Below the pieces are notes generated by a model. The model ran no database searches. It was not told where the DNA came from and worked only from the letters and a program-made list of their open reading frames with translations. This document shows positions 1 through 6,253 of a DNA stretch of 13,361 bases, piece by piece. Location of the stretch: contig JAUPKO010000275.1 in NCBI GenBank assembly GCA_030837395.1, forward strand, positions 1-13,361. The letters run 5' to 3'. Origin of the DNA: Actinomycetota bacterium (GTDB lineage: Bacteria; Actinomycetota; Actinomycetes; S36-B12; UBA10799). The position numbers were made by a program, and so were the translations under genes. Position 1 is the first letter of the stretch, and each line of letters opens with the position of its first letter.

Positions 1-257
1 ACTAGGCCGCTGCGCTCGCGTACAGCGTCGATGCCTGCCTGTCGAAAAAGTCGCAGCACCGGTACTGCAGCAGTGTGGCGAGTGATCCGGGTGCCGTCCT
101 TGGCGCTGATGAACAGCGGAGCATCGTCGGGCGCTGCCCATTCCCCCGGCGGGGGAGGAGCCCCACCGGGGTGCGCCCGGGGAACCGGATGCGCCGGCTG
201 CCAGGTACACGGCCGTCGCGGCCGTCGACCAGCTCGGCGTCGCCGGAAATACGCAAA
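1..257 (-). pseudogene. Tyrosine recombinase fragment, frame-disrupted, running off the left edge
   Basis: Read on the minus strand, this stretch is a diverged second copy of the middle of the tyrosine recombinase encoded at 4249-5259. It matches roughly recombinase residues 195-276. One frame gives RISGDAELVD (compare RVPIEAPLLD), a second gives VYLA, a third gives RRIRFPG, and the last gives DDAPLFISAKDGTRITRH followed by VLRLFRQAGID. These correspond to VYLASRRIRFPG, ADAPLFVSVKDGVRITRH and VLRLFRRAGID in the intact gene. Moving between the pieces needs at least two single-base indels, one near the VYLA codons and one near the CCCCCGCCGGGGG run. No single frame encodes the fragment, so it is a relic. 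The region with the HxxRH and Tyr motifs would lie beyond the left edge. Homology stops near 257, next to a TGAGAGT word at 264-270. Whether the part outside the window is intact cannot be seen. Confidence 0.75.
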
Positions 258-330
258 GACGGTTGAGAGTGACTTCGGCTTATGCGCCCAGCGATAGCGG
301 GCTGGTCGGCCGCGGGAAAAGTGAATGTTG

Positions 331-930
331 TCAGGAGTGGGTACCGGCCGCTGCAGTGTGTGCGCGAATGGCGTCGCGCCGCAGCGCGGCGGCGAGGACG
401 GCGTCGTCGGTCATCTCGGCGACCGCGGTCAGGGTCCGAGCGATGCGGGCGAGTACCGCCGGGGGAGCGGTGATGTTGCCGCCCTCGGTGTGTTCGGACT
501 GGATGAGGCCCACCAGGGAGAGAAGCTGCGTGGTCTCGTAGCGGCGAGCGCTGCGATCGGCGTCGCTGATGGGCGCATAGGCGTCGAAGAACAGCAGGGT
601 TTCGGCGAGGCCGGAAATCAGCCGGCCCAAGCTGGACACGCTGACGTGGGCGCTGCGGGGCAGCGCGAAGAGGTCGGCGCCGGGTTCCTCGGCGGCGTAG
701 GCCGCGACGATCTGGTCGGCGAGGTCATCGAGAACGGTGTCATTGAGATAGGGCGTGGAATGTCGACCCGAGCTCACGCCGAGCAGATCGGCGACGGCAC
801 TGGTCTGCTGGGCCAAGAATTCCCCCGCCGCAGCAACGGGCAGCGTCATCCCACGCTGCGTGACGCGGTCTGCCAGCGCGGCGGCGGCCTCGGCAAGCCA
901 TCGGGGTTGGGGGGCAGGAGATTTAGGCAC
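331..930 (-). CDS. Hypothetical protein (199 aa), possible HTH-like segment
   Basis: The function is not recognised. Translation must start at the GTG at 928-930, because an in-frame TGA lies only a few codons upstream. The N-terminal half is Ala-rich and helical. Residues about 44-75 (SAVADLLGVSSGRHSTPYL and following) have the spacing of a small helix-turn-helix, but the match is weak. The C-terminal half is predicted helical with no membrane segment, signal peptide or catalytic motif. The gene lies 103 bp downstream of the coiled-coil gene at 1034-2218 on the same strand, with a GC hairpin between them. A TAACGAAA word sits 10-17 nt upstream of its start, like the words upstream of the coiled-coil gene, which suggests shared regulation. 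No good Shine-Dalgarno sequence is visible. A DNA-binding or plasmid-maintenance role is a guess. Confidence 0.7.
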   Translation of the reverse strand: MPKSPAPQPRWLAEAAAALADRVTQRGMTLPVAAAGEFLAQQTSAVADLLGVSSGRHSTPYLNDTVLDDLADQIVAAYAAEEPGADLFALPRSAHVSVSSLGRLISGLAETLLFFDAYAPISDADRSARRYETTQLLSLVGLIQSEHTEGGNITAPPAVLARIARTLTAVAEMTDDAVLAAALRRDAIRAHTAAAGTHS

Positions 931-939
931 GATCAGTCA

Positions 940-947
940 TTTCGTTA
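940..947 (-). promoter_or_regulatory. TAACGAAA motif upstream of the 199-aa gene
   Basis: The minus strand reads TAACGAAA immediately upstream of the GTG start at 930. The same octamer occurs twice, and in near copies twice more, upstream of the coiled-coil gene (2235-2296). Recurrence before both genes suggests a common regulator site, but an 8-bp match is short. Confidence 0.35.
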
Positions 948-967
948 GAGGTAGATGAGGAACGGGG

Positions 968-986
968 GATGAGCGGGCCCCGCATC
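968..986 (-). terminator. GC hairpin between the 394-aa and 199-aa genes
   Basis: GCGGG (973-977) pairs with CCCGC (979-983), and GAT/ATC can pair outside with a two-base bulge. It lies 48 nt past the stop of the coiled-coil gene. There is no T-run, so it may be an attenuator, a weak terminator, or nothing. Confidence 0.25.
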
Positions 987-1033
987 GGCGACCATCCTGC
1001 CTGGGGTGGGGCCTTCCCTTCGGACAGGTGGAG

Positions 1034-2218
1034 CTATTCGGCCGGTTCTGCGGTGTTCGCGGTGAGTTGCACACGGTAAGCCGCAGCGATATCCCTGGCG
1101 GCGGCCAGCGCTTCGGCGAGCGCCTGGGCACGTTGGTCAGCGCTGCGCTGAGCCTGGGCCAGCTGTTCAGCGTGGTCGGCGCGAAGCGCGTCACGCTCGG
1201 CTCGGGTTTCGGTTCGGATTCGCTCCAGTTCGGTGCGCAATCCGGTCAGGGCCTCGTGATCAGCGCGCGCGGCGCGGTCGGCGGCCGCGATTTCGGCAGT
1301 GGTCGCGGCCAGTTGAACGCGTGCATCGGCGGTGTCGGCCGCGGCTTGCGCAGCGGCTTGCCGCGCTGTGTCGAGATCTGCCTGGGCCAGCCTCGCCGCG
1401 TCCTCGGCGGCGTGGCGGATGTTGTCGAGGTCTGCTCGCAGGTGTTCGGCGGTTTGTCGTTCGTGCGCTGCGGTCTCCTCGGCGGCGCGGCGGGCCTCCT
1501 CAGCGGTGGCGGCAGCGATTTGAGCGGCGTTGACCTCGTGTCGAGCCTGGGCCAGCTCGTCCTGGTGCTGGCTCAGGCGTTCCTGGAACTTCGCTCTTTC
1601 CGCCGCCAGCTGCGCTTGGGCAGCTTCGGCAATGCTTGCTGCTTCAGCGCGGACCGCGGCTATCTCGGCGGCGGCCGTCTCGCGGACCCGCGCCGTTTCA
1701 GCAAGTGCTTCCTGGGTGACAGCTTCGGCTTCCTCACGGTCGCGCTCGGTGACCGCGACGCGGGCCTCGGCGCTGCGGGCGGCGCGTTCGGCGGCCGTCG
1801 CTCGCCGTTCCGCCTCGGCGACTTTTGCCAGCGCATCGCGGTGAGCGTCTTCGACCTCGGCCCCGGCGGCTTCGACATCGCCGGCCTCCCGCATCGCGGC
1901 AACCACCGCATCGAGGTGACCGCGCAACTGCGATACCGCAGCGGGCAGCTCGGCCAGTCGCTGTTCAAGTGTGACGCGGGCCAGCGACACAGGCGCCGAG
2001 GTGCCCGCCTCTTCGAGGATGGTCGCGGTGCGGGCTGCCCGGCGGGCCTTCCACGCGGAAGCGCGGTTATGGACAGGTCCGCCGCCATCTGGGTCGGATT
2101 GCTCGCAGTACCCCGACGGCCGGCCAGTGGCCGGATCGGGCCGCCGGGGTCGGGTGCATCCCGGGAACGTGCACTGGTCGCGTCCGGGGTCGGTCGCGCG
2201 GGCGGCGTTGTCGCTCAT
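1034..2218 (-). CDS. KfrA-like coiled-coil protein with N-terminal Cys/His motif (394 aa)
   Basis: The protein has two parts. The first 60 residues contain C16-x4-C21-x16-C38-x11-H50 within CTFPGC...GYC...PVH, followed by the basic stretch NRASAWKARRAAR. This looks like a small zinc-binding, possibly DNA-binding, module. From about residue 80 to 385 it is almost entirely Ala/Glu/Arg/Gln-rich heptad-like sequence (for example AEAERRATAAERAARSAEAR), predicted to form a long coiled coil. Plasmid KfrA proteins share the layout of an N-terminal DNA-binding domain plus a long helical tail and act as autorepressors and partition accessories. Here the N-terminus is a Cys motif rather than the usual KfrA helix-turn-helix, so the link is by architecture only. 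The ATG at 2218 sits 6 nt after a TATGGT -10-like hexamer (2225-2230), suggesting a leaderless mRNA. The upstream region carries repeated AACGAA words. Confidence 0.75.
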   Translation of the reverse strand: MSDNAARATDPGRDQCTFPGCTRPRRPDPATGRPSGYCEQSDPDGGGPVHNRASAWKARRAARTATILEEAGTSAPVSLARVTLEQRLAELPAAVSQLRGHLDAVVAAMREAGDVEAAGAEVEDAHRDALAKVAEAERRATAAERAARSAEARVAVTERDREEAEAVTQEALAETARVRETAAAEIAAVRAEAASIAEAAQAQLAAERAKFQERLSQHQDELAQARHEVNAAQIAAATAEEARRAAEETAAHERQTAEHLRADLDNIRHAAEDAARLAQADLDTARQAAAQAAADTADARVQLAATTAEIAAADRAARADHEALTGLRTELERIRTETRAERDALRADHAEQLAQAQRSADQRAQALAEALAAARDIAAAYRVQLTANTAEPAE

Positions 2219-2224
2219 CGTTGA

Positions 2225-2230
2225 ACCATA
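2225..2230 (-). promoter_or_regulatory. Likely -10 element of the coiled-coil gene (leaderless start)
   Basis: The minus strand reads TATGGT, fitting the mycobacterial TANNNT -10, then six bases, then the ATG at 2218. Transcription would begin at or next to the start codon. No Shine-Dalgarno sequence is present, which is consistent. Confidence 0.5.
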
Positions 2231-2234
2231 GTTC

Positions 2235-2296
2235 TTTCGTCACCGCTATGCAAGATGCGTAACGAAACACAACGGAACGAATCAAACGTAACGAAA
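2235..2296. repeat. AACGAA repeat cluster upstream of the coiled-coil gene (candidate operator)
   Basis: Four related words lie here: TTTCGTCA at 2235-2242 (TGACGAAA on the minus strand), TAACGAAA at 2260-2267, GAACGAAT at 2275-2282 and TAACGAAA at 2289-2296. The last three are on the plus strand, spaced 15 and 14 bp. The first is inverted and lies just upstream of the predicted -10. The layout fits an autoregulated operator or partition-type site. Another TAACGAAA lies before the next gene (940-947). Confidence 0.45.
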
Positions 2297-2739
2297 GAGG
2301 TAGCCAACGCGTGCGCACACCGCGTGGTATGCCGGTGGTACACGTTCTGCTGTGCCCCACAACCCGGGCCTAGAGGCGACCGGGCGGCGACGCCCTTCCG
2401 CAACCCGCGCTGGACTCGCAGCTCAGCGGTGGCCGGGAGGAGATCCCGGCCCCAGGCTTCTTGTCCGCTTCGTCGAAGTGGGTGTGGAAACCCCTGGACT
2501 CGGCGCGACGCGCCGCACAATCAGGACCATCGGGCTGTCGGCACGGGCAAGTACGGCGAGGGCGTCACACAGCGACGAAGAACCACTCTTACGGTCGGCA
2601 CGATCCGGAAATGAATGCACGCCAATGGGGGATTCAATCCAGACCCAGCGGCCCGCGGAAAACCACCCGCGACAGCTGACCTCAAGTTGGTGGGGTCAGA
2701 TTTAGACCTTGTTCTGGGATTGCCGAGAGTTGCCACTGA
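2297..2739. other. Non-coding interval between the coiled-coil gene and the HTH gene
   Basis: No convincing gene was found. Short open frames here lack family resemblance, a Shine-Dalgarno sequence or plausible composition. Two hairpin-capable inverted repeats are visible. One is an 8-bp stem GGCCGGGA/TCCCGGCC with a 5-base loop at 2431-2451, and the other is CGGCGC/GCGCCG with a 3-base loop at 2501-2515. Either could end transcription from the 2740-4139 operon. A plasmid origin or recombination scar is possible, but nothing specific supports it. Confidence 0.5.
2431..2451. terminator. Strong GC hairpin in the intergenic region
   Basis: A perfect 8-bp stem, GGCCGGGA and TCCCGGCC, encloses a GGAGA loop. 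It lies about 290 nt beyond the stop of the HTH gene on the minus strand and is not followed by a T-run. Terminator function is possible but unproven. Confidence 0.3.
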
Positions 2740-3498
2740 TCAGTTGGCTGGGTTGGCCTTGGCGCGCCGTTCGACGATGCCCCAGAAGTCGATGCCGTCG
2801 ATGATCGCGGCGATGTCGAGTCGGCCATCCTCATCGACCGGGTAGCCGGCGGTGTCCAACTCCACGGCCGGCCCGTAGAACTCGTCCCCGCACAGCTGGA
2901 CACCGTCGGGCAGAGCGGCATTGATGGCGGCACGATAGGCGTCCGCGACGGCGGTGACCTCATCGTCGGTGAACTCACCGTTCAACGAACTCTCAACCTG
3001 GCCGAGCAGAGTCATCGAATAGTCGCCAACATTGCGGTTCCACGACCCGTAGGAGCAGTTCGGCTGATGCGGTGGCGCCGACCGGGCCAGCATCCTGGCG
3101 ATGACAGCGGCTCGGTCGACACCGCCGTCGGGGTGCCGCGCCAGGGTGCCGCGGGACACCAACTGCGCGATGGTGCCGCGGGTGACACCGAGCATCGCGG
3201 CGGCTTCGGCTTGCGTGACGGAGGCGTCATGGCGGCCCACGGACCGGGCCACCAGGCTGCCCAGGGGGGTGCGCCACCATTCGGGTTCGGGGTCTAGCGG
3301 CCACAGGTGGCCGGCGCAGTCGATGGCAGTTTGCGCGGCCAGGTGTTCGTCGCCAGAGGACAGTTGCGCGGCGAGCCGGGCCGCGGTGTCGTCGATGCGC
3401 TCACGGCCGATCTCGGCGAGATCGGTCCAGCCCACTGCCACCATTGCGGTGACGAGTTCGGCGTCGAGGGCGTCGGCGAGCTGCTCGGCGGCGCTCAC
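2740..3498 (-). CDS. Helix-turn-helix protein (252 aa), second gene of a coupled pair
   Basis: I place the start at the GTG at 3496-3498. Its GTGA overlaps the TGA stop of the upstream gene by four bases, the usual sign of translational coupling. A longer frame to 3567 exists but would overlap that gene by 73 bp. Residues about 94-136 (VTQAEAAAMLGVTRGTIAQL, then SRGTLARHPDGGVDRAAVIARML) form a clear helix-turn-helix of the kind used by MerR/excisionase-like and small plasmid regulators: an AEAAAMLGV helix, a turn, a TIAQLV recognition helix, then a short wing. The rest (residues 150-245) is acidic, contains C148 and C203, and is not recognised. A DNA-binding regulator that could bind the palindrome upstream of its own operon is a reasonable inference. 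No enzyme motif is visible. Confidence 0.75.
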   Translation of the reverse strand: MSAAEQLADALDAELVTAMVAVGWTDLAEIGRERIDDTAARLAAQLSSGDEHLAAQTAIDCAGHLWPLDPEPEWWRTPLGSLVARSVGRHDASVTQAEAAAMLGVTRGTIAQLVSRGTLARHPDGGVDRAAVIARMLARSAPPHQPNCSYGSWNRNVGDYSMTLLGQVESSLNGEFTDDEVTAVADAYRAAINAALPDGVQLCGDEFYGPAVELDTAGYPVDEDGRLDIAAIIDGIDFWGIVERRAKANPAN

Positions 3499-4139
3499 AG
3501 ATCGCACTCGGTGACGATGATGGATTCGCAGGATTCGCGGCGCGGAACCCACGCCCACGCCTGCCATTGCCCCCCGTCACGGTAGACCCCGGGGTCCTCA
3601 CCGGCTCCGTCCTCCAGGTCGGCGAAGGCCTCGGCCTTCTCCTCGGCGGTCAGGGAGGTGTCGGCACTGATGTCGGCGACCTGGGAGAGGGTGGCGCGGA
3701 GATCGTTGGCCAGATCGGCCCGAATGCGGGCGGTCTCGGCGGCGGTCGCTGCCGCGACGGCGCCATCCAACTTGGAGGCGGCGGCGGTGAGCCGGTCCCG
3801 GACGGTGGTATCGACATCCCCTTCGTCCATGTCGGCCAGAGTGTCGAGGTCGATCTTGATGAGGAGCGACTCGGGGCTGTTCCACTCGCCACAGCCATGC
3901 TGCTGGTCGTAGTCGCCTTGGTGGGCGCCGGTGCGCTCGTCGAGCCAGGCGACGGGGCCGGCGGGCGGAAGGTTCTGGCCGCAGCGGGTGCAGATATCGA
4001 AGGCCCGCTCGGACAGCTCGACGTACAGGGTGTCCAGCCCGGTGCTGATGGTGGTGACGCAGCGACGATCGGTGCGGTGCTCGTCAGCGATGTGCTCGAT
4101 GGTGTCGATCAGGTCTGGAATCGTGCCGACGGGTGTCAT
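3495..4139 (-). CDS. Hypothetical protein (214 aa) with CxxC motif, first gene of the operon
   Basis: The family is not recognised. The open frame extends to 4325, but I choose the ATG at 4137-4139. It follows a TTGACA / 17 bp / CAACAT promoter by seven bases, and the longer version would read through the palindrome and into the recombinase stop region. Residues 50-53 (CTRC) with H81 and C83 (HGCG) could bind a metal. Residues 95-175 are acidic and helix-rich (DLDTLADMDEGDVDTTVRDR, then an Ala-rich coiled-coil-like stretch). The C-terminus (GQWQAWAWVPRRES) is aromatic and basic. There is no signal peptide or membrane segment. The stop codon overlaps the start of the HTH gene (GTGA), so both proteins are probably made from one leaderless mRNA controlled at the palindrome. 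A joint role with the HTH protein is inferred from position only. Confidence 0.65.
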   Translation of the reverse strand: MTPVGTIPDLIDTIEHIADEHRTDRRCVTTISTGLDTLYVELSERAFDICTRCGQNLPPAGPVAWLDERTGAHQGDYDQQHGCGEWNSPESLLIKIDLDTLADMDEGDVDTTVRDRLTAAASKLDGAVAAATAAETARIRADLANDLRATLSQVADISADTSLTAEEKAEAFADLEDGAGEDPGVYRDGGQWQAWAWVPRRESCESIIVTECDL

Positions 4140-4192
4140 GCAATCAATGTTGACACGGTCCGAATGTCGTGTCAACACTCTTTGCATGACAC
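4133..4192. promoter_or_regulatory. 60-bp nested palindrome over a promoter (operator or recombination site)
   Basis: The outer arms are GTGTCATGCAA (4133-4143) and TTGCATGACAC (4182-4192). The inner arms are GTTGACACG (4149-4157) and CGTGTCAAC (4168-4176). Both pairs match perfectly and share one centre (4162.5). On the minus strand the right inner arm contains a consensus -35 TTGACA (4170-4175). Seventeen bases further is CAACAT (4147-4152), and seven bases after that comes the ATG of the 214-aa gene, which lies within the left outer arm. The element starts 57 bp past the recombinase stop. It could be a repressor operator, or, given the 28-bp inner unit, a crossover site for the neighbouring recombinase. 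Confidence 0.65.
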
Positions 4193-4248
4193 ATTGGCAG
4201 GCGCCCGCTGGGATGACACCTGCCGGGGGGAGTGGCGTCGAGGCCGTC

Positions 4249-5259
4249 TCAGTCGCCGCGCAGCCGCTCGTAGAGAGGGTTACGGGCGGCTGCGGCGCGG
4301 GTTTCTTGACCGGCGCCGTCGACATAACGCTGCGAGGTGGCGATGGATTTATGTCCGAGAAGGGTTTTCAACTCGTAGACGCTAACGTTCGCGTTGGCGA
4401 GGTCGGTGGCGAACGTGTGCCGAAGGCCGTGTACCAGGGCGCCCCGCTCACGCTCAGAGTCGATCCCCGCCCGACGAAACAGACGCAGCACCCGGTATTG
4501 CACAGTGTGCCGGGTGATCCGTACGCCGTCCTTGACGCTGACGAACAGCGGAGCGTCGGCCGGCCAACTGCCCAGTCCCCCGGCGGGGGAGGACCCGCGC
4601 CGCGGCCCGCCTGGGAACCGGATTCGCCGACTCGCCAGATAGACCTCAAGAGCGTCGAGGAGCGGGGCTTCGATCGGGACGCGGCGATCCTTCTTGCCTT
4701 TGCCGCGAACGTGAACCACCGCGCCGTCACCGACGGCACGGATGTCACCGAAGTTGATGCCGACCAATTCCTCCAACCGCAGCCCCGCCAACAGCGCAGT
4801 GAGCAGAATCGCGCGATCCCGTTCGACCCAGTCATCCCGCCGCGTGCTGGACGCCCTGTCGGAATCAAGACAGGCGAGCAAGGCGTCAATAGCGTTGGGC
4901 GGCAGTGCCTTGGACAGAGTTTCGTCGGTCTTCGGACGGCCCACCATCGCCATCGGGTTGGCCGCGATCAACTCCTCGCTGTAGAGATACGTGCACAGGG
5001 TGTTCCAGGTGGACCAGCACCGCCGAACCGACGCGGCAGCGTGGGAGCTGGCGAACAACGCAAATGCTGTCCGCAGCGCATCCCGGTTGATGTCGTCCAG
5101 GCGAAGCGCCGCCACATCGGTTCCCCCGACAACGATTTCGGCGACACCGTCGAAATCTCTGCAATACGCGGCCAGGGTGTGGGCTGACAGTTTCCGGGTT
5201 CCGCGGTCGGCCAGGAACCCCGCGAACCACTCCGGGCGTACCCGCTCGGCGGCGCTCAT
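4249..5259 (-). CDS. Tyrosine recombinase/integrase, XerC/D-like (336 aa)
   Basis: This enzyme cuts and rejoins DNA by a 3'-phosphotyrosyl intermediate. It has the two-domain layout of phage/plasmid integrases: an N-terminal SAM-like core-binding domain (about residues 8-105; LSAHTLAAYCRDF) and a C-terminal catalytic domain. The full catalytic set is present: R161 (AGLRLEEL), K187 (VRGKGKKDR), H277 and R280 (HGLRHTFAT), H303 (LLGHKS) and the nucleophile Y312 (QRYVD). The 336-residue length is slightly above a typical 300-aa XerC/D, partly because of a Gly/Pro-rich insert (residues 216-235). The start at 5259 is chosen because its ATGA overlaps the stop of the upstream gene; an earlier in-frame start at 5325 would overlap more. 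A decayed second copy lies at 1-257. Its target site is unknown; the palindrome 57 bp downstream is one candidate. Confidence 0.92.
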   Translation of the reverse strand: MSAAERVRPEWFAGFLADRGTRKLSAHTLAAYCRDFDGVAEIVVGGTDVAALRLDDINRDALRTAFALFASSHAAASVRRCWSTWNTLCTYLYSEELIAANPMAMVGRPKTDETLSKALPPNAIDALLACLDSDRASSTRRDDWVERDRAILLTALLAGLRLEELVGINFGDIRAVGDGAVVHVRGKGKKDRRVPIEAPLLDALEVYLASRRIRFPGGPRRGSSPAGGLGSWPADAPLFVSVKDGVRITRHTVQYRVLRLFRRAGIDSERERGALVHGLRHTFATDLANANVSVYELKTLLGHKSIATSQRYVDGAGQETRAAAARNPLYERLRGD

Positions 5260-6164
5260 ACGGATTTCAGTGTGGGCGCCCGGTAGGACACCCGGTGCAG
5301 GCGCGTGGACGCCGCGGGACGCCACCCGCCGCCACCATCGACTGCCGATTGTTGCCCCGCATCGCCGACTATCCGGACCGCCGGATCGACGAGGGCCAGC
5401 ACCAGCGGCAGCATCATCCAGACGGCCATCCCCGTCAACTGCGCCTCATACGACGCGTCCTGCAACGACCTCACGTCGGCGCCGACCTTTCCGGCGGCGG
5501 CCGCATCAGCATTGGCCGACATATCGGCGACAGCCGAACCGAGCGTCGGCCGATCGAGGTAAACCGGGATGGGCAGCAGGCCCACCCAGGTGCCGTCCAT
5601 GTCCAGCACCAGACGCAACTCAGGACGACCACTGTTCGTATCGAACTCCAAGTGCACGAAGCTGCCGAGGAACCGAAACCCGTCCTCAAGCCGGTCATAC
5701 AACTCGGCCGGCAATTCGACGTAGCAACACCATTCGGGCAAACGGGTCCAAGTCTGCACCGGCGGCAGTACCGCCTGGCGCCACTGCGTCGCCCCGCCGC
5801 CCGCAGAATGCCGCAGGGCATCGACCGCCGCCGCGGCGACGTCGGGGTCGATTTGGTAGACGCCACGACCGAGGCGCCACTGCGTCAACGCCGCGACCCG
5901 GCCGATATCGGCCCCACGCCCCCCGTCCCAGTTCGCGTGGGCGCTCAGGTACGCCACCGTTCCCGCCATCGGCAACCAGCACCAGTCGGGCCAGTCCAGG
6001 CCCGGCTCACCGCGACGCTCAGCCAAGCCGCGGCTGACCGCCAACGCATCGGGGTAATACCGCCGAAACTCGGCCAGCAGCGCATCGACGCGGGCGACGC
6101 TGGTGGGCCGGGGCTCGGCGGCATCGTCGTCGCCGCTCGTGGGTGGTGTCGGGGGGCCGAGCAT
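5256..6164 (-). CDS. AcrVA2-like family protein, C-terminally short (302 aa)
   Basis: The protein shows ordered similarity to the anti-CRISPR AcrVA2 of Moraxella bovoculi, compared from memory. WRLGRGVYQIDPDV matches WRNTLGIYQLDEEI, LPEWCCYVELP matches LPDWCVYVDIS, LRLVLDMDG..VGLLPIPVYL matches LDFVVDTD..VYVPQPFIL, and MMLPLVLALVDPAV matches GLLPYLLWLCVAEPDI. AcrVA2 lowers Cas12a levels by acting on its mRNA during translation, and homologues are widespread where no Cas12a is known. Residues 56-66 (DWPDWCWLPMA) are a conserved-looking entry motif. After about residue 265 the protein ends in a short Gly/Ser-rich tail, without the basic RRGHWH-type C-terminus of AcrVA2, so it seems truncated or rebuilt. 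The ATG at 6164 follows TATATT by six bases (leaderless). The stop overlaps the recombinase start (ATGA). The actual target is unknown. Confidence 0.65.
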   Translation of the reverse strand: MLGPPTPPTSGDDDAAEPRPTSVARVDALLAEFRRYYPDALAVSRGLAERRGEPGLDWPDWCWLPMAGTVAYLSAHANWDGGRGADIGRVAALTQWRLGRGVYQIDPDVAAAAVDALRHSAGGGATQWRQAVLPPVQTWTRLPEWCCYVELPAELYDRLEDGFRFLGSFVHLEFDTNSGRPELRLVLDMDGTWVGLLPIPVYLDRPTLGSAVADMSANADAAAAGKVGADVRSLQDASYEAQLTGMAVWMMLPLVLALVDPAVRIVGDAGQQSAVDGGGGWRPAASTRLHRVSYRAPTLKSV

Positions 6165-6170
6165 CCAACA

Positions 6171-6176
6171 AATATA
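6171..6176 (-). promoter_or_regulatory. -10 element for the AcrVA2-like/recombinase operon
   Basis: The minus strand reads TATATT, then TGTTGG, then the ATG at 6164, so the mRNA is probably leaderless. No clear -35 is seen at the usual distance, which is common in mycobacteria. It is one of the most AT-rich words in the window. Confidence 0.6.
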
Positions 6177-6253
6177 GCCCGCATATTGACAGTTATGCGT
6201 GAAAGGTCCGCGTGTCCTCAGCGCCGAGTCGATTCCCAGTGCCACCGCTGTCC

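Noticed and set aside
1028..2224. 398-residue plus-strand frame
   Set aside because: It is an exact antisense shadow of the coiled-coil gene, which has sensible heptad composition, a Cys motif and promoter signals.
2352..2705. 117-residue plus-strand frame in the intergenic region
   Set aside because: Its composition is not protein-like for this genome, it has no Shine-Dalgarno or family match, and it overlaps hairpin-forming sequence.
2991..2999. An inverted TGAGAGT word inside the HTH gene
   Set aside because: It is a single isolated 7-base match in coding sequence without the TCC at fixed spacing, so it is probably chance.
3931..5187. 418-residue plus-strand frame
   Set aside because: It lies antisense to the tyrosine recombinase and the operon next to it. 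The recombinase has all catalytic residues; this frame has no recognisable motif.
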